In this document: in pieces, positions 36,213-44,149 of the stretch
How positions within the stretch are numbered: the first letter of the stretch is position 1
Layout of the letters: every line of letters begins with the position of its first letter
NCBI GenBank assembly: GCA_028288025.1
Contig: JAQBOM010000008.1
Coordinates: 62,001 to 126,000 of the forward strand
DNA: 64,000 nucleotides
Source: Mucilaginibacter sp.
GTDB taxonomy: Bacteria > Bacteroidota > Bacteroidia > Sphingobacteriales > Sphingobacteriaceae
Direction of reading: 5' to 3'
Made by a program: the position numbers and the translations under genes
The notes under the pieces: model-generated
Told to the model about the DNA's origin: nothing
Databases searched by the model: none
Seen by the model: only the letters and a program-made list of their open reading frames with translations

Positions 36213-36944
36213 CTAGCTCGCGATCTTCACCGCCCTTAGCATTTCCCGCTTGCCAGCGGCGCCGGGCGCTTTTTCAATTGTACAACCCAATGCTTTCAAC
36301 GCCCGTTTCAGGTTGCCGGTAATGGCGTAGGTTACGAAAACTCCGCCCGGTTTTAAAAATCGGATAGTGTGGGCGATGGCTGCTTCATCCCACATTTCGG
36401 GCTGACGGGCGGCGGCGAAGGCATCGTAGTAAATGATGTCGTACTGTTTCTCTGACTGGAAATCTGATAGTTTGCAGTTGGCGATTTGCAGTTTGCAGGA
36501 GGGGTGAATTTTAATCGGGGATAATAGTGATTGCTCATAATTATTAATGAAGCTTTGCCAGGTATCCGCTGAAACATATTGATCGTATCCCGTTTGGGTT
36601 ATTAACTCTTTAGTTAGCGGATAAGCTTCGATACCTATGTATTCAAGGTCGATTTTTTTTTCGGCGCAAAGATCCGCGCTAAGCAAAAAATTTAAGCCTG
36701 TGCCGAACCCGACTTCCAAAATGGAAACAGCCAAAGCCCCCTCTAAATCTCCCCCAGAAGGGGAGCCGTTTAAAGGCGAACTCTTCTGTAAATAATAGCA
36801 CAGGCCTGAATTAACAAACACGTGCTTGCTTTCCTGTAAAGCACCGTTGCGGGAATGATAATTTTCACCCACTTCCGGATTGTAAATGGTGTTTGAGCCG
36901 TCAGCAGTAGGGACCAATTCAAGCATGTTGTTGTTTGATTTCAC
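36213..36944 (-). CDS. mnmD: MnmD-like tRNA U34 methyltransferase
   Basis: 243 residues matching the methyltransferase half of MnmC, which completes mnm5s2U at the wobble base of certain tRNAs. The N-terminal GENYHSRNGALQESKHVFVN is the family signature. The SAM motif is ILEVGFGTGLNFLL, and the catalytic region is YDIIYYDAFAAARQPEMWDE. Two segments look like repeat insertions read in frame: about residues 55-73 (SPLNGSPSGGDLEGA) between the YYL segment and the SAM motif, and about 149-158 (KLQIANCKLS). Both fall in loops, so the enzyme may still work. The ATG at 36926 is an alternative start. Confidence 0.85.
   Translation of the reverse strand: MKSNNNMLELVPTADGSNTIYNPEVGENYHSRNGALQESKHVFVNSGLCYYLQKSSPLNGSPSGGDLEGALAVSILEVGFGTGLNFLLSADLCAEKKIDLEYIGIEAYPLTKELITQTGYDQYVSADTWQSFINNYEQSLLSPIKIHPSCKLQIANCKLSDFQSEKQYDIIYYDAFAAARQPEMWDEAAIAHTIRFLKPGGVFVTYAITGNLKRALKALGCTIEKAPGAAGKREMLRAVKIAS
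36467..36499. repeat. TTTGCAGTTGGC-type repeat inside mnmD
   Basis: AGTTTGCAGTTGGCG and TTTGCAGTTTGCAGG, the same family as in the gap at 11221-11350. It is read in frame as KLQIANCKLS. Confidence 0.65.
36732..36772. repeat. CCCCCTCTAAATCTCCCCC-type palindrome inside mnmD
   Basis: AAGCCCCCTCTAAATCTCCC is followed by CCAGAAGGGGAGCC, a partial palindrome well known as a dispersed repeat in Bacteroidota genomes. It is read in frame here as NGSPSGGDLEGA. Confidence 0.7.
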
Positions 36945-36994
36945 CGATTATGATAGTTTGATTTCACCGATTATTTTGAGATTTCACCAATTAG
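36936..36994. repeat. Three direct copies of TGATTTCACCGATTA
   Basis: Near-identical 15-16 base units begin at 36936, 36959 and 36978 in the leader of mnmD. The same family (TGATTACACCGATTT) is at 62211-62268 upstream of the GlxA-type regulator gene. Confidence 0.75.
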
Positions 36995-38349
36995 CGGCTT
37001 GCGGCGGGCTGGGTATTGCTGAGTTCTTTCACAATCTCACCGAGATCGTAAACCGGGACATTGGTTATCTTACTCCTGATGATGCTTGACGCGGCGGCCG
37101 ACCGGTAACCGGCGGCACAATGGGCAACAATGGGCTTGTCGGTGGGTATTTCATTTATCCGTTCGCGTAGTTCGGGCAGGGGAATGGTACAGGCATGGTC
37201 AAACACCAGGCCGTCGTCTGTTTCAATCGGGTTACGGGCGTCAACAATCGTGTAGTTTTCAGGGTGTGATTTAAAATCAGCCAGATCCAGTTCTGCCGAC
37301 CTTTCTGTAGCATAAGCGGGCGGCAGGAGGGCGGCTTTTATGTTTTGTTCGTAGCCAATTTTGGCTGCTTTCTTTATCACGGTATCCAAATCATCGTCGT
37401 TTGCGGCTATTAAATAAAATTGCTCGCCGGGGCCGACGATGGAGCCGAGCCAGGTTTCAAATTTTTCGCCGTCCTGCAGGTTAATGGCCCCTTTTAAAAA
37501 TCCTTTTTTAAAATCATCCTTTGAGCGGGTATCAATAATGGGGATGTTTTTTTCTGTTTGAAAATCGCCGCCCGGCCTGAGGACCGCGCTGATACTATCT
37601 TGGAAAGACGGCGCACCTGTTTTATTTAATTCCACATCGTGGCCAAAATATTTAGGGATAAAGGGCTGATCTTCGGTGATTGTTTTTACAAAAGTCAATT
37701 CGTCCATCAGCTGCAACGCATAATTTTCGCGCAGTTCGCGGCCAATTGTACTTTGCAGATCGGGGCTCATGTTTTTTCCGCAAAGGGAGCCCGGGCCGTG
37801 AGCTGGGTACACCACAATGTCATGCGGTAAGGTCATAAGCTTTTCGCGGGTCGAATGATACATTTGCCGGGCGAGCTGTTCTTTTTTCGCCATTATATTG
37901 CCGGCGTTTTCCCTCAGGTCGGGGCGGCCAACGTCTCCAACAAATAAAGTATCCCCGGTAAACAAGGCCTTTTCGTTTCCGTATTGGTCTTCAACCAAAA
38001 TACATATCGAATCGGGCGAATGGCCTGGGGTATTGATGGCCTTTAATTTAATATCGTCCAGTTGTATTACGTCGCCGTCGTCAAAGGTTTCATGCGGATA
38101 TTCGGCACCCGTTAGCTTACTTACATAAATTACAGCGCCGGTTGTTTGATGTATCTCGAGGTGCGAGCTGACAAAGTCGGCATGCGGATGTGTTTCGATA
38201 ACGCCTGTTATATCAGCCTCGTTCAGTGTCGCAAAATCATAGTAAGGCTGCGGGTCACGTGCCGGGTCGATAATGATCATTCTGCCATTCCGGATAACGG
38301 CATACGAAGCATGTGCCAGGCCCTTGTCGTAAAATTGGTGGATCTTCAT
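36991..38349 (-). CDS. Metallo-beta-lactamase-fold hydrolase fused to two rhodanese domains
   Basis: 453 residues from the ATG at 38349, which begins MKIHQFYDKGLAHASYAVIR, the normal start of this family. The frame runs to 38484 but that part is a dispersed repeat. The MBL domain has IETHPHADFVSSHLEI (metal site), GHSPDSI and FTGDTLFVGDVGRPDL, as in persulfide dioxygenase-like proteins. The first rhodanese domain has AANDDDLD where the active loop should be and lacks Cys. The second has the full loop VAHCAAGYRS. The likely role is sulfide/persulfide metabolism, with thiol-bound persulfide as substrate. Confidence 0.88.
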   Translation of the reverse strand: MKIHQFYDKGLAHASYAVIRNGRMIIIDPARDPQPYYDFATLNEADITGVIETHPHADFVSSHLEIHQTTGAVIYVSKLTGAEYPHETFDDGDVIQLDDIKLKAINTPGHSPDSICILVEDQYGNEKALFTGDTLFVGDVGRPDLRENAGNIMAKKEQLARQMYHSTREKLMTLPHDIVVYPAHGPGSLCGKNMSPDLQSTIGRELRENYALQLMDELTFVKTITEDQPFIPKYFGHDVELNKTGAPSFQDSISAVLRPGGDFQTEKNIPIIDTRSKDDFKKGFLKGAINLQDGEKFETWLGSIVGPGEQFYLIAANDDDLDTVIKKAAKIGYEQNIKAALLPPAYATERSAELDLADFKSHPENYTIVDARNPIETDDGLVFDHACTIPLPELRERINEIPTDKPIVAHCAAGYRSAAASSIIRSKITNVPVYDLGEIVKELSNTQPAASR

Positions 38350-38370
38350 TCGCGGTAAAGATAGGGGAAT

Positions 38371-38447
38371 TTCGGATTTCGGATGTTCGATTTTTCGCGG
38401 TTGTTTGTTTTCAACTGTGCTCAAGAAGGCTTCGCCGTTTCGGATTT
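38371..38447. repeat. Dispersed repeat upstream of the MBL-rhodanese gene
   Basis: About 75 bases whose reverse complement matches 45642-45710, sharing GGCGAAGCCTTCTTGAGCAC and the flanking ATCCGAAA and GCGAAAAAT segments. The two copies are inverted relative to each other. Confidence 0.7.
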
Positions 38448-38506
38448 GGAGGACTTCTATCATCCCCCATGTTTCTACTAACAAAAACCAATAAATAAAT
38501 CCGAAA

Positions 38507-38869
38507 TCACAACTCGGCCTCCCGTTTCACCAGCAAAACTTCGTCGGCGTCCAGTGGCAGGTAGCCGTACTCATAACAAAAATGATAGGTTTTGCCATTT
38601 TGTGTTTGGTAGGTGCGGGTGTGATACTCAAAATCAAAACCTTTTGTAGCTAACTTTTTGCGAGTGGTTTTGGTTTTGCCGGATGGGTTTAACTCTTCCA
38701 GTATGCGCCGGTTACGCCGCAGAATGTTGTTGATATTCCGCACCAGGTTATAGCTGCTGCTGTTTAGCTGGTTGTTGTAATTATTGCGACAAAGGTCGTT
38801 GCAGAACTTTTTATCAGCCCTGCCATGCAGCGGCGCGCCACAATCGAGGCATGTCCTTTCTTCATTCAT
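38507..38869 (-). CDS. Zinc-ribbon protein of unknown function
   Basis: 120 residues. Cys7/Cys10 and Cys23/Cys27 in CLDCGAPLHGRADKKFC and NDLCRN form a treble-clef-like zinc site as in small YacG-like or DUF2116-type proteins. A helical middle (NNILRRNRRILEELN) and a C-terminal beta part (GKTYHFCYEYGYLPLDADEV) follow. It is divergent from ssb across 146 bases, which fits a nucleic-acid role, but that is weak inference. Confidence 0.7.
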   Translation of the reverse strand: MNEERTCLDCGAPLHGRADKKFCNDLCRNNYNNQLNSSSYNLVRNINNILRRNRRILEELNPSGKTKTTRKKLATKGFDFEYHTRTYQTQNGKTYHFCYEYGYLPLDADEVLLVKREAEL

Positions 38870-38968
38870 TGGTTAAAGATAGGAAAATATTATCCGTTTG
38901 CAAACGGTTGCAAACGGAAATTGTCGACTATAAGCGGTTATTAACCGAATAAGATTATGAAAGGGGTA

Positions 38969-38976
38969 CACCTTTG
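38969..38976 (+). promoter_or_regulatory. Possible -7 element of ssb
   Basis: CACCTTTG differs from TAnnTTTG only at the first base and is 39 bases before the ssb ATG. No clear -33 element. Confidence 0.3.
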
Positions 38977-39015
38977 TGTCGTCAATTAAAAAACAAAATT
39001 TAATTTTAAAACAAC

Positions 39016-39354
39016 ATGAACACATTAAGAAACAGCGTACGCCTGGTAGGCAACCTGGGTATGGATCCCGAATTAAAAACTTTTGACAACAACAGAAACA
39101 TGGCCCGTTTTTCAATGGCTACAAATGAAAGCTACAAAAATGATAAAGGGGAAAAAGTAACCGAAACGCAGTGGCATAACCTGGTGATCTGGGGGATGCA
39201 AGCCAAATATGCGGGCGACAACCTTAAAAAAGGTGATGAAGTGGCTATAGAAGGCAAGCTAGCGAGCGGTAGTTACACCGACAAGGATGGTAATAAGCGT
39301 TATTTTACCGAAGTTGTAGTTAACGATTTTATAAAGCTTAATGGGAAGGGTTAG
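39016..39354 (+). CDS. ssb: Single-stranded DNA-binding protein, short form
   Basis: 112 residues with the SSB OB fold: NSVRLVGNLGMDPELKTFDN, MARFSMATNESY, WHNLVIWGMQAKYAGDNLKK and GDEVAIEGKLASGSYTDKDG. It binds ssDNA in replication and repair. It stops at FIKLNGKG, so the flexible linker and the acidic C-terminal tip used to recruit partner proteins are absent. Such short SSBs occur in Bacteroidota as second copies or on mobile elements. The main SSB may be elsewhere. Confidence 0.9.
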   Translation: MNTLRNSVRLVGNLGMDPELKTFDNNRNMARFSMATNESYKNDKGEKVTETQWHNLVIWGMQAKYAGDNLKKGDEVAIEGKLASGSYTDKDGNKRYFTEVVVNDFIKLNGKG

Positions 39355-39360
39355 TGACCG

Positions 39361-39414
39361 GAGGTTGGAGATTAGAGGTTAGTTCAGATAATTCAATCTC
39401 TTATCTCCAATCTC
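39361..39414. repeat. GAGATTAGAGG/CAATCTC inverted repeat
   Basis: GAGGTTGGAGATTAGAGGTT faces CAATCTCTTATCTCCAATCTC, followed by a T run, so it may also end ssb transcription. It belongs to the family at 20531-20633. Confidence 0.6.
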
Positions 39415-39447
39415 TTTTTCAAACAAACTTTTATAATTATATTTGTT

Positions 39448-39723
39448 ATGTACTTAGAAGCAAAAGAAACAGCCCGGTTGTACAAATTGTTATCCGATAA
39501 ACTAGGTAATGATACAACCGAGGCTATGTTTAAATACATCGATAATAAAACAGAACGCGCGGTGGAAGCAACCATTAAAACATTAGCTACCAAAGATGAT
39601 CTTGCACAAGTTAAACTTGATCTCAGCAATAAGATCGGCGATTCCGTTAAGTGGATGTTTATTTTTTGGATCGGGCAAGTTGGAGCGACGATGGCAATAC
39701 TATTATTATTTTTGAAAAAATAA
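39448..39723 (+). CDS. Small coiled-coil protein with C-terminal membrane helix
   Basis: 91 residues: a helical N-terminus (LEAKETARLYKLLSDKLGND), a heptad-like middle with ATKDDLAQVKLDLSNKIGDS, and a terminal helix (WMFIFWIGQVGATMAILLLF) ending in LKK. The layout resembles DUF1640/CCDC90-like proteins found in prokaryotes and mitochondria. Function unknown. A shorter paralogue follows directly. Confidence 0.65.
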   Translation: MYLEAKETARLYKLLSDKLGNDTTEAMFKYIDNKTERAVEATIKTLATKDDLAQVKLDLSNKIGDSVKWMFIFWIGQVGATMAILLLFLKK

Positions 39724-39740
39724 TCCGGACCGTGAATCCA

Positions 39741-39914
39741 ATGCTTAAAACTATAGCTACCAAAGATGACCTGGCGGAAATGACATCCGAACTTACCGGG
39801 CTTAAAAAAGATATTCGTAACTATAAAAAGACGATCATTTGGGGCATGTTTATTTCGTCGCTGACACAGGTCGCCGCACTATGGATCATGCTGGAACTAT
39901 TCCTGAAAAAGTAA
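39741..39914 (+). CDS. Shortened paralogue of the preceding coiled-coil membrane protein
   Basis: 57 residues from the ATG at 39741 (a GTG at 39732 is possible). It repeats the second half of its neighbour: TIATKDDLAEMTSELTGL against TLATKDDLAQVKLDLSNK, then a membrane helix and LFLKK. It starts 17 bases after the first gene's stop, in another frame. It looks like a tandem duplication that lost the N-terminal helix. It may be expressed as a partner or be a relic. Confidence 0.55.
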   Translation: MLKTIATKDDLAEMTSELTGLKKDIRNYKKTIIWGMFISSLTQVAALWIMLELFLKK

Positions 39915-39919
39915 ATTAA

Positions 39920-40624
39920 TTACGGCGTGGAAACCGCAACCGGCAGCACTTTTCCATTAAACAACCGGTGCCCGGTTACTGCAAAATCAGCAATATATTT
40001 TCCCATTTCAAAAGCCAGCACCGGCGACTGGTAGCCCGGGAATGCTTTTTCAAGCATCTCGGTTTGCGCCGAGCCGAGGGCCAGGCAATTTACCTTTATT
40101 CCTTTTTCGACCAGTTCAAGGGCCAGGCATTCCGTCAGGCTGTGCAAGGCCGCCTTGCTTGCCGAGTAGGCAGCCAGGCCCGGGAATTTGGCGCTGCCCT
40201 GGAAACCGCCCATGCTGCCAATGTTTACGATATGGCCGTCTTCGGGTATCAAGTGAAGTATGCCCTGTATCATACGTACATGGCCTATGAAATTACTTTG
40301 CAGCATTTCAATGAAATCCATTTCGAGCAATTGTGTAAAGGGCTTATTCACCAGCATGCCAGCATTGTTGATCAGGATATCAACCCGGTTATCAAAATTA
40401 TTGGCGATAAATTGCTGCAGGTCTTTGTAGTCGCCGTGTACAATGTCAAAAGCGAGGGCGAATACTTCGGCATCGGGATTCAATCCGTGGGCGATCTCTA
40501 ACAGGTTCTCCAGTTTATCCTGCGACCTTGCCAAAGCAATGACTTTGTGTTTACCGGAAAGTATTAATTCGAGCACCGCTTCGAAGCCTACACCGCTGCT
40601 GGCGCCGGTTATAATAATATTCAT
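39920..40624 (-). CDS. SDR-family oxidoreductase
   Basis: 234 residues, classical short-chain dehydrogenase. TGASSGVGFEAVLELI is the cofactor loop, ALARSQDKL suggests NADP preference, NNAGM is the core motif, and SMGGF with YSASKAALHSL supply the catalytic Ser and Tyr/Lys. It starts four bases after the stop of the aromatic amino acid hydroxylase gene, so they are cotranscribed. It could recycle or modify a pterin or an aromatic product, as quinonoid dihydropteridine reductase is itself an SDR enzyme. That is inference from context. Confidence 0.85.
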   Translation of the reverse strand: MNIIITGASSGVGFEAVLELILSGKHKVIALARSQDKLENLLEIAHGLNPDAEVFALAFDIVHGDYKDLQQFIANNFDNRVDILINNAGMLVNKPFTQLLEMDFIEMLQSNFIGHVRMIQGILHLIPEDGHIVNIGSMGGFQGSAKFPGLAAYSASKAALHSLTECLALELVEKGIKVNCLALGSAQTEMLEKAFPGYQSPVLAFEMGKYIADFAVTGHRLFNGKVLPVAVSTP

Positions 40625-40628
40625 GGGC

Positions 40629-42407
40629 CTAAACTACCAATTTTTGCTCAACCGGGTGCCTGATCAGGTAAAAACCGTCGCTAATCAATTTTTTAAATTC
40701 AGGCTGGCTGCTGGCTTTGTTTTCAAGAAAGGTTCTTATTTCCAGGGCAACCGCCGGCTCAACTTCCTCATGTTCTAATATTTCCAGTATCTCCAAAGCG
40801 CAAAGCCAGTCGTCCTGGTGAAATTTTTGCAGGCGCAGCCATACATTACCTAAAAACCCAAAATCGCCGCCTTTTTGCCTGCGATTGCGCACCTGTTCGT
40901 ATAGCTTATGCAATTCTAAAGTATTGCCATCATAAACGGGGTGATGCGTGCCCGTATTTGATTTATAGGGAATCTCAACAAAAGCATCTTTGTCGGCTGC
41001 ACCGCAAAAAACAGAGATAATTTTTGCTCCCACAGCCATATCATACATTCCCCATGACGGATCGAACAGGATATTGCCGTCGGGGCCATTAACCGTACAA
41101 CTCTCGAAGGTTATAAGCTGGGTTTTGCCATTTGAAGCCATGATCTTTTTTACCAAACCACTCACGGTAATGCCGCTTTCAAAATTTAATGCGGCCTGCT
41201 TGCCTTCTTCAATGCCAAAATAATTAAGATCTTCGGGTGATAGGTCTTCAAGGGGCATCGCATGGTCTTTTAGTTTGCCTGCCGGCGAACTAAACCCATC
41301 GCGGTGATAATCTTTACCATGACCCGACAATTGTTTATTATCTACCGATAATGCCGAGGGCCCGGTAGTTTTTAAGAAAGCCACGTCTCCGTTCGCATCG
41401 GATTTGTATTCCGTAAATGTGCCCGTAACCTGTAAACCCGAACTGTAAACCGCAGTGCAGGTATTTTTACTTTCTATAGCTTTTTGTAGCCCGTATATTC
41501 CGCCTCTTCTAAATGACATCGTATTCGCAAATTCTTCCAGCACATTTATCAGGTTTTGGAAATTAGGCGTCACAAATAATTGCGGCTGGGTTTTTGTTAT
41601 ATCATAGGCGTAATTTATCGCCTCAATGGTATATGGTATCTTTTTGATATCGGTGTCCATGCAACTTACGCTTTCGCCGATGGATGACAGAAGCCCGGCC
41701 CCGTAAATCTTTGGGTTTTCCAATGTGCCAATCAGGCCATATTCCACCGTCCACCAGTGCAGGCGGCTTAGCAACGACATTTCTGATGGCTCGCCGATAT
41801 TTGCCTGGCGGTGATAAACCAGGTCCTCAGCTTTTTTTATTTCAGCTTCGTCCGCATCGGGCATTTCTTTTAGTATCGACAAGGCGCGTATAGCCTCGTA
41901 CAATTCAAAATCCTGCGCCGAGTACATGGCTTTTGCGCCTATCGAGCCAAAATAGCTTAGGTATTCATGATAATCTTTGTCGGCAATAATAGGGGCGTGG
42001 CCGGCGGATTCGTGTATGATGTCGGGTGCTGGCGTATATTCAATATGTTTTAACTGGCGGATATCGGCAGCTATAACCAATACACGATAAGCCTGGTATT
42101 CCATAAATGCAGCAGGGGGTATAAACCCATCGACGGTAACTGCGCCCCAGCCGATTTTGGCAAGTGCGTCGTTCATCTCCTGCAAATGGGGGATCTTTTC
42201 GATGGTGAGGCCGGCCGCCTGCAGGCCCGGGATGTATGGGTAATAAGCAACATCTTTTAAGTAGCTATAATTTTGCCGCATTACATACCGCCATACGGCA
42301 TGGTCAACCGGTGTATAGTGCTGGTAATGCTGGTCGACTATAAATTGCTTTAAATGCGCAGGCAATGCCGCTACCTGCGGATTGTTAAAATCATTAAAAT
42401 GGCTCAT
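40629..42407 (-). CDS. phhA: Aromatic amino acid hydroxylase (phenylalanine 4-monooxygenase type) with long C-terminal region
   Basis: 592 residues, about twice the usual bacterial enzyme. The catalytic domain is at the N-terminus: GFIPPAAFMEYQAYRVLVIA, the iron ligands His132 and His137 in IIHESAGHAPI, and the downstream Glu in WWTVEYGLIG. The tail from about residue 310 (VYSSGLQVTGTFTEYKSD, ESGITVSGLVKKIMASNGKT, VGAKIISVFCGAAD) is beta-rich and then helical, of unknown role. The reaction would be pterin- and O2-dependent hydroxylation of phenylalanine to tyrosine. An SDR gene follows four bases downstream. Confidence 0.88.
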   Translation of the reverse strand: MSHFNDFNNPQVAALPAHLKQFIVDQHYQHYTPVDHAVWRYVMRQNYSYLKDVAYYPYIPGLQAAGLTIEKIPHLQEMNDALAKIGWGAVTVDGFIPPAAFMEYQAYRVLVIAADIRQLKHIEYTPAPDIIHESAGHAPIIADKDYHEYLSYFGSIGAKAMYSAQDFELYEAIRALSILKEMPDADEAEIKKAEDLVYHRQANIGEPSEMSLLSRLHWWTVEYGLIGTLENPKIYGAGLLSSIGESVSCMDTDIKKIPYTIEAINYAYDITKTQPQLFVTPNFQNLINVLEEFANTMSFRRGGIYGLQKAIESKNTCTAVYSSGLQVTGTFTEYKSDANGDVAFLKTTGPSALSVDNKQLSGHGKDYHRDGFSSPAGKLKDHAMPLEDLSPEDLNYFGIEEGKQAALNFESGITVSGLVKKIMASNGKTQLITFESCTVNGPDGNILFDPSWGMYDMAVGAKIISVFCGAADKDAFVEIPYKSNTGTHHPVYDGNTLELHKLYEQVRNRRQKGGDFGFLGNVWLRLQKFHQDDWLCALEILEILEHEEVEPAVALEIRTFLENKASSQPEFKKLISDGFYLIRHPVEQKLVV

Positions 42408-42549
42408 TAAGAGGTCGGTTTATTACTAAACGTAAAAGTATGAAATATGATTGTATTGGGGAGATGGGTGTTGTTGAATTGTGGTATTGTTAATTTGTTA
42501 TGACCGTTAGCTGTGCCATTAACGTTATCAAACCTAAATACAAGGCAAT

Positions 42550-43494
42550 TTATTTTTCTTCAATGGAAGGCAGGCCTTTGGCCAGCCGGCTTGGCCGCAA
42601 TACATAATAAACGCCAAACAGCGCCACTATAAGGGAGATGATATAAAATGATCCCGGAAGGAAAACAGCAAGTGTTTTATCCATCGGGAATACTTTGGTG
42701 AGCTGCTGAAAAACAGTTTCGCGTATACCGGCGCCGCCCACAGTTATGGGCAGGATGGTTGCCAGCGCCGAAACAAGAAAAGACAACAGGTAGGGAGAGA
42801 ATTTTCCCGAAAAATCCTGCCCGATGAGCACGAATACAATGGCCATTACCTGCAATCCCTGAACTACAACAGCTTTGGCATGTGCTGCGAAAAAGAATTT
42901 GGTATACTCCCTGAAAAACTTGTATGCAACGAAATAATAAATGGCTGATCCAGCCGCGAATATGCCAAGTGGTATAGTGATGTGGATGTCTATCTGCGGG
43001 ATTAAAAATATCAGGGCGACAATGATCAAACCGATAGCCCAAAGGCCGCTCAGCCTGTCGAACATGATGGCCCAGAACACTTTTTTAGCCGGGAGCTTAT
43101 AGCTTTTATTGAGCAGGTAAATCTTGTAACCATCGCCGCCAATGCCGCCGGGAAGCAAAAAGTTATAGAACAAGCCGAGGAGGTAAAGCCGGAAATTAAA
43201 ACGCGGATCGAGTTTAAGGCCGATCGACTTGAAAAAACTGAGCAACCTGCCTGATGCCACGATTATCGACAGAAAAAAACTAACCAGCGCGGCCAGCATC
43301 CACCAGTAATTGGCATGATAGAGCCTGTATTTAACATCGGCAAAGTGGACATTCCTGAAAACGTAATAAAGCAGCGCACCCGATATTGCTATCTTTAAAA
43401 TGGTTTTAACGACCGTCCAGAAAATATCTTTCCAGTTTTTTGGGCTAACCTCGTCTTCAACTTCGTGAATTACCGCTTCTTCGATTTTTGTCAT
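42550..43494 (-). CDS. Lysylphosphatidylglycerol synthase TM-region family protein
   Basis: 314 residues from the ATG at 43494. After a short acidic N-terminus come about seven to eight membrane helices of the UPF0104/COG0392 family, with FNFRLYLLGLFYNFLLPGGI, GGDGYKIYLLNK and ITVGGAGIRETVF as the recognisable loops. The fused synthetase domain of true MprF is absent. Members move or flip lipids or glycolipids, but the role here is unknown. It lies between the hydroxylase gene and DUF1003 gene on the same strand. Confidence 0.82.
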   Translation of the reverse strand: MTKIEEAVIHEVEDEVSPKNWKDIFWTVVKTILKIAISGALLYYVFRNVHFADVKYRLYHANYWWMLAALVSFFLSIIVASGRLLSFFKSIGLKLDPRFNFRLYLLGLFYNFLLPGGIGGDGYKIYLLNKSYKLPAKKVFWAIMFDRLSGLWAIGLIIVALIFLIPQIDIHITIPLGIFAAGSAIYYFVAYKFFREYTKFFFAAHAKAVVVQGLQVMAIVFVLIGQDFSGKFSPYLLSFLVSALATILPITVGGAGIRETVFQQLTKVFPMDKTLAVFLPGSFYIISLIVALFGVYYVLRPSRLAKGLPSIEEK

Positions 43495-43511
43495 TGACCG
43501 CAAAACTAAGA

Positions 43512-43635
43512 AATAAGTATTAAGTAGGTAGTATTGAGTATCAAGTAGCGAGTATCAAGATTAGAAACCAAGAGTCAAGAACCAAGAGTCAAGTGCCTTC
43601 TGTCTTGATTCTTGCTTCTTGAAATCTTGCTTCTT
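43512..43635. repeat. AAGTAGGTAGTATTGAGTAT / TCTTGCTTCTTG repeat tract
   Basis: The gap between two same-strand genes is filled with GAGTATCAAG and CCAAGAGTCAAG units on the left and CTTGATTCTTGCTTCTTG and TCTTGCTTCT units on the right, an imperfect inverted repeat related to 12103-12202. Confidence 0.65.
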
Positions 43636-43647
43636 ACAGTCTTGCTT

Positions 43648-44061
43648 CTATTTTTTCTCGTTTTTTTCGAGGATGGCGAGTATCTTATCGAGTTTTTCTA
43701 TTTCAATATCGTCCAGCTTTTTAATCAGCTCCTCGATCTCTTTTTTTGCTTCTACGTTTGTCCTGAAATCTGCGTCGGCATGTGCGCGGTCGCGTTGGTT
43801 CTGGCGGTTTTGCGCCATCATGATGATAGGCGCGGCATAGGCTGCCTGGGTTGAGAAGAGCAAATTCAACAAAATATAAGGATACGGATCCCAATGTCTC
43901 ACAATGGCTACCACGTTTAGCCCCATCCAAACCAGAACTATCATCGATTGAATAATAATGAACCGCCAGGAGCCCATTCCGTTTGCTACCGAATCAGCTA
44001 AACGCTGTCCAAATTTTAGTGAGTCCTTGTGTGCGGCGTGCCACGTTTTGTCGTTTGCCAT
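43648..44061 (-). CDS. DUF1003 membrane protein
   Basis: 137 residues. Two membrane helices with the family core (ANGMGSWRFIIIQSMIVLVW, HWDPYPYILLNLLFSTQAAY, AAPIIMMAQNRQNQRDR) are followed by a C-terminal coiled coil rich in Lys, Glu and Ile (EEIEKLDDIEIEKLDKI-like). DUF1003 proteins are widespread inner-membrane proteins of unknown function, sometimes near cyclic-nucleotide or channel domains. Confidence 0.88.
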   Translation of the reverse strand: MANDKTWHAAHKDSLKFGQRLADSVANGMGSWRFIIIQSMIVLVWMGLNVVAIVRHWDPYPYILLNLLFSTQAAYAAPIIMMAQNRQNQRDRAHADADFRTNVEAKKEIEELIKKLDDIEIEKLDKILAILEKNEKK

Positions 44062-44149
44062 ATCATTTTAGGTTTTAAGTTTGTTCCCGCTAAATATAGA
44101 AAAATATTCATACAAGGATATTGTAACAACCGATAGGGCAGTTTATTGT

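Noticed and set aside
38349..38484. 45-residue N-terminal extension of the MBL-rhodanese protein
   Set aside because: The extension is encoded by a dispersed repeat with an inverted copy at 45.7 kb; the ATG at 38349 matches the normal family start.
39448..39914. One gene broken by a frameshift
   Set aside because: The first protein is complete to its LFLKK end and the second repeats its later half, so duplication explains the data better.
39968..40501. 177-codon plus ORF across the SDR gene
   Set aside because: Antisense shadow; the SDR on the minus strand has all catalytic motifs.
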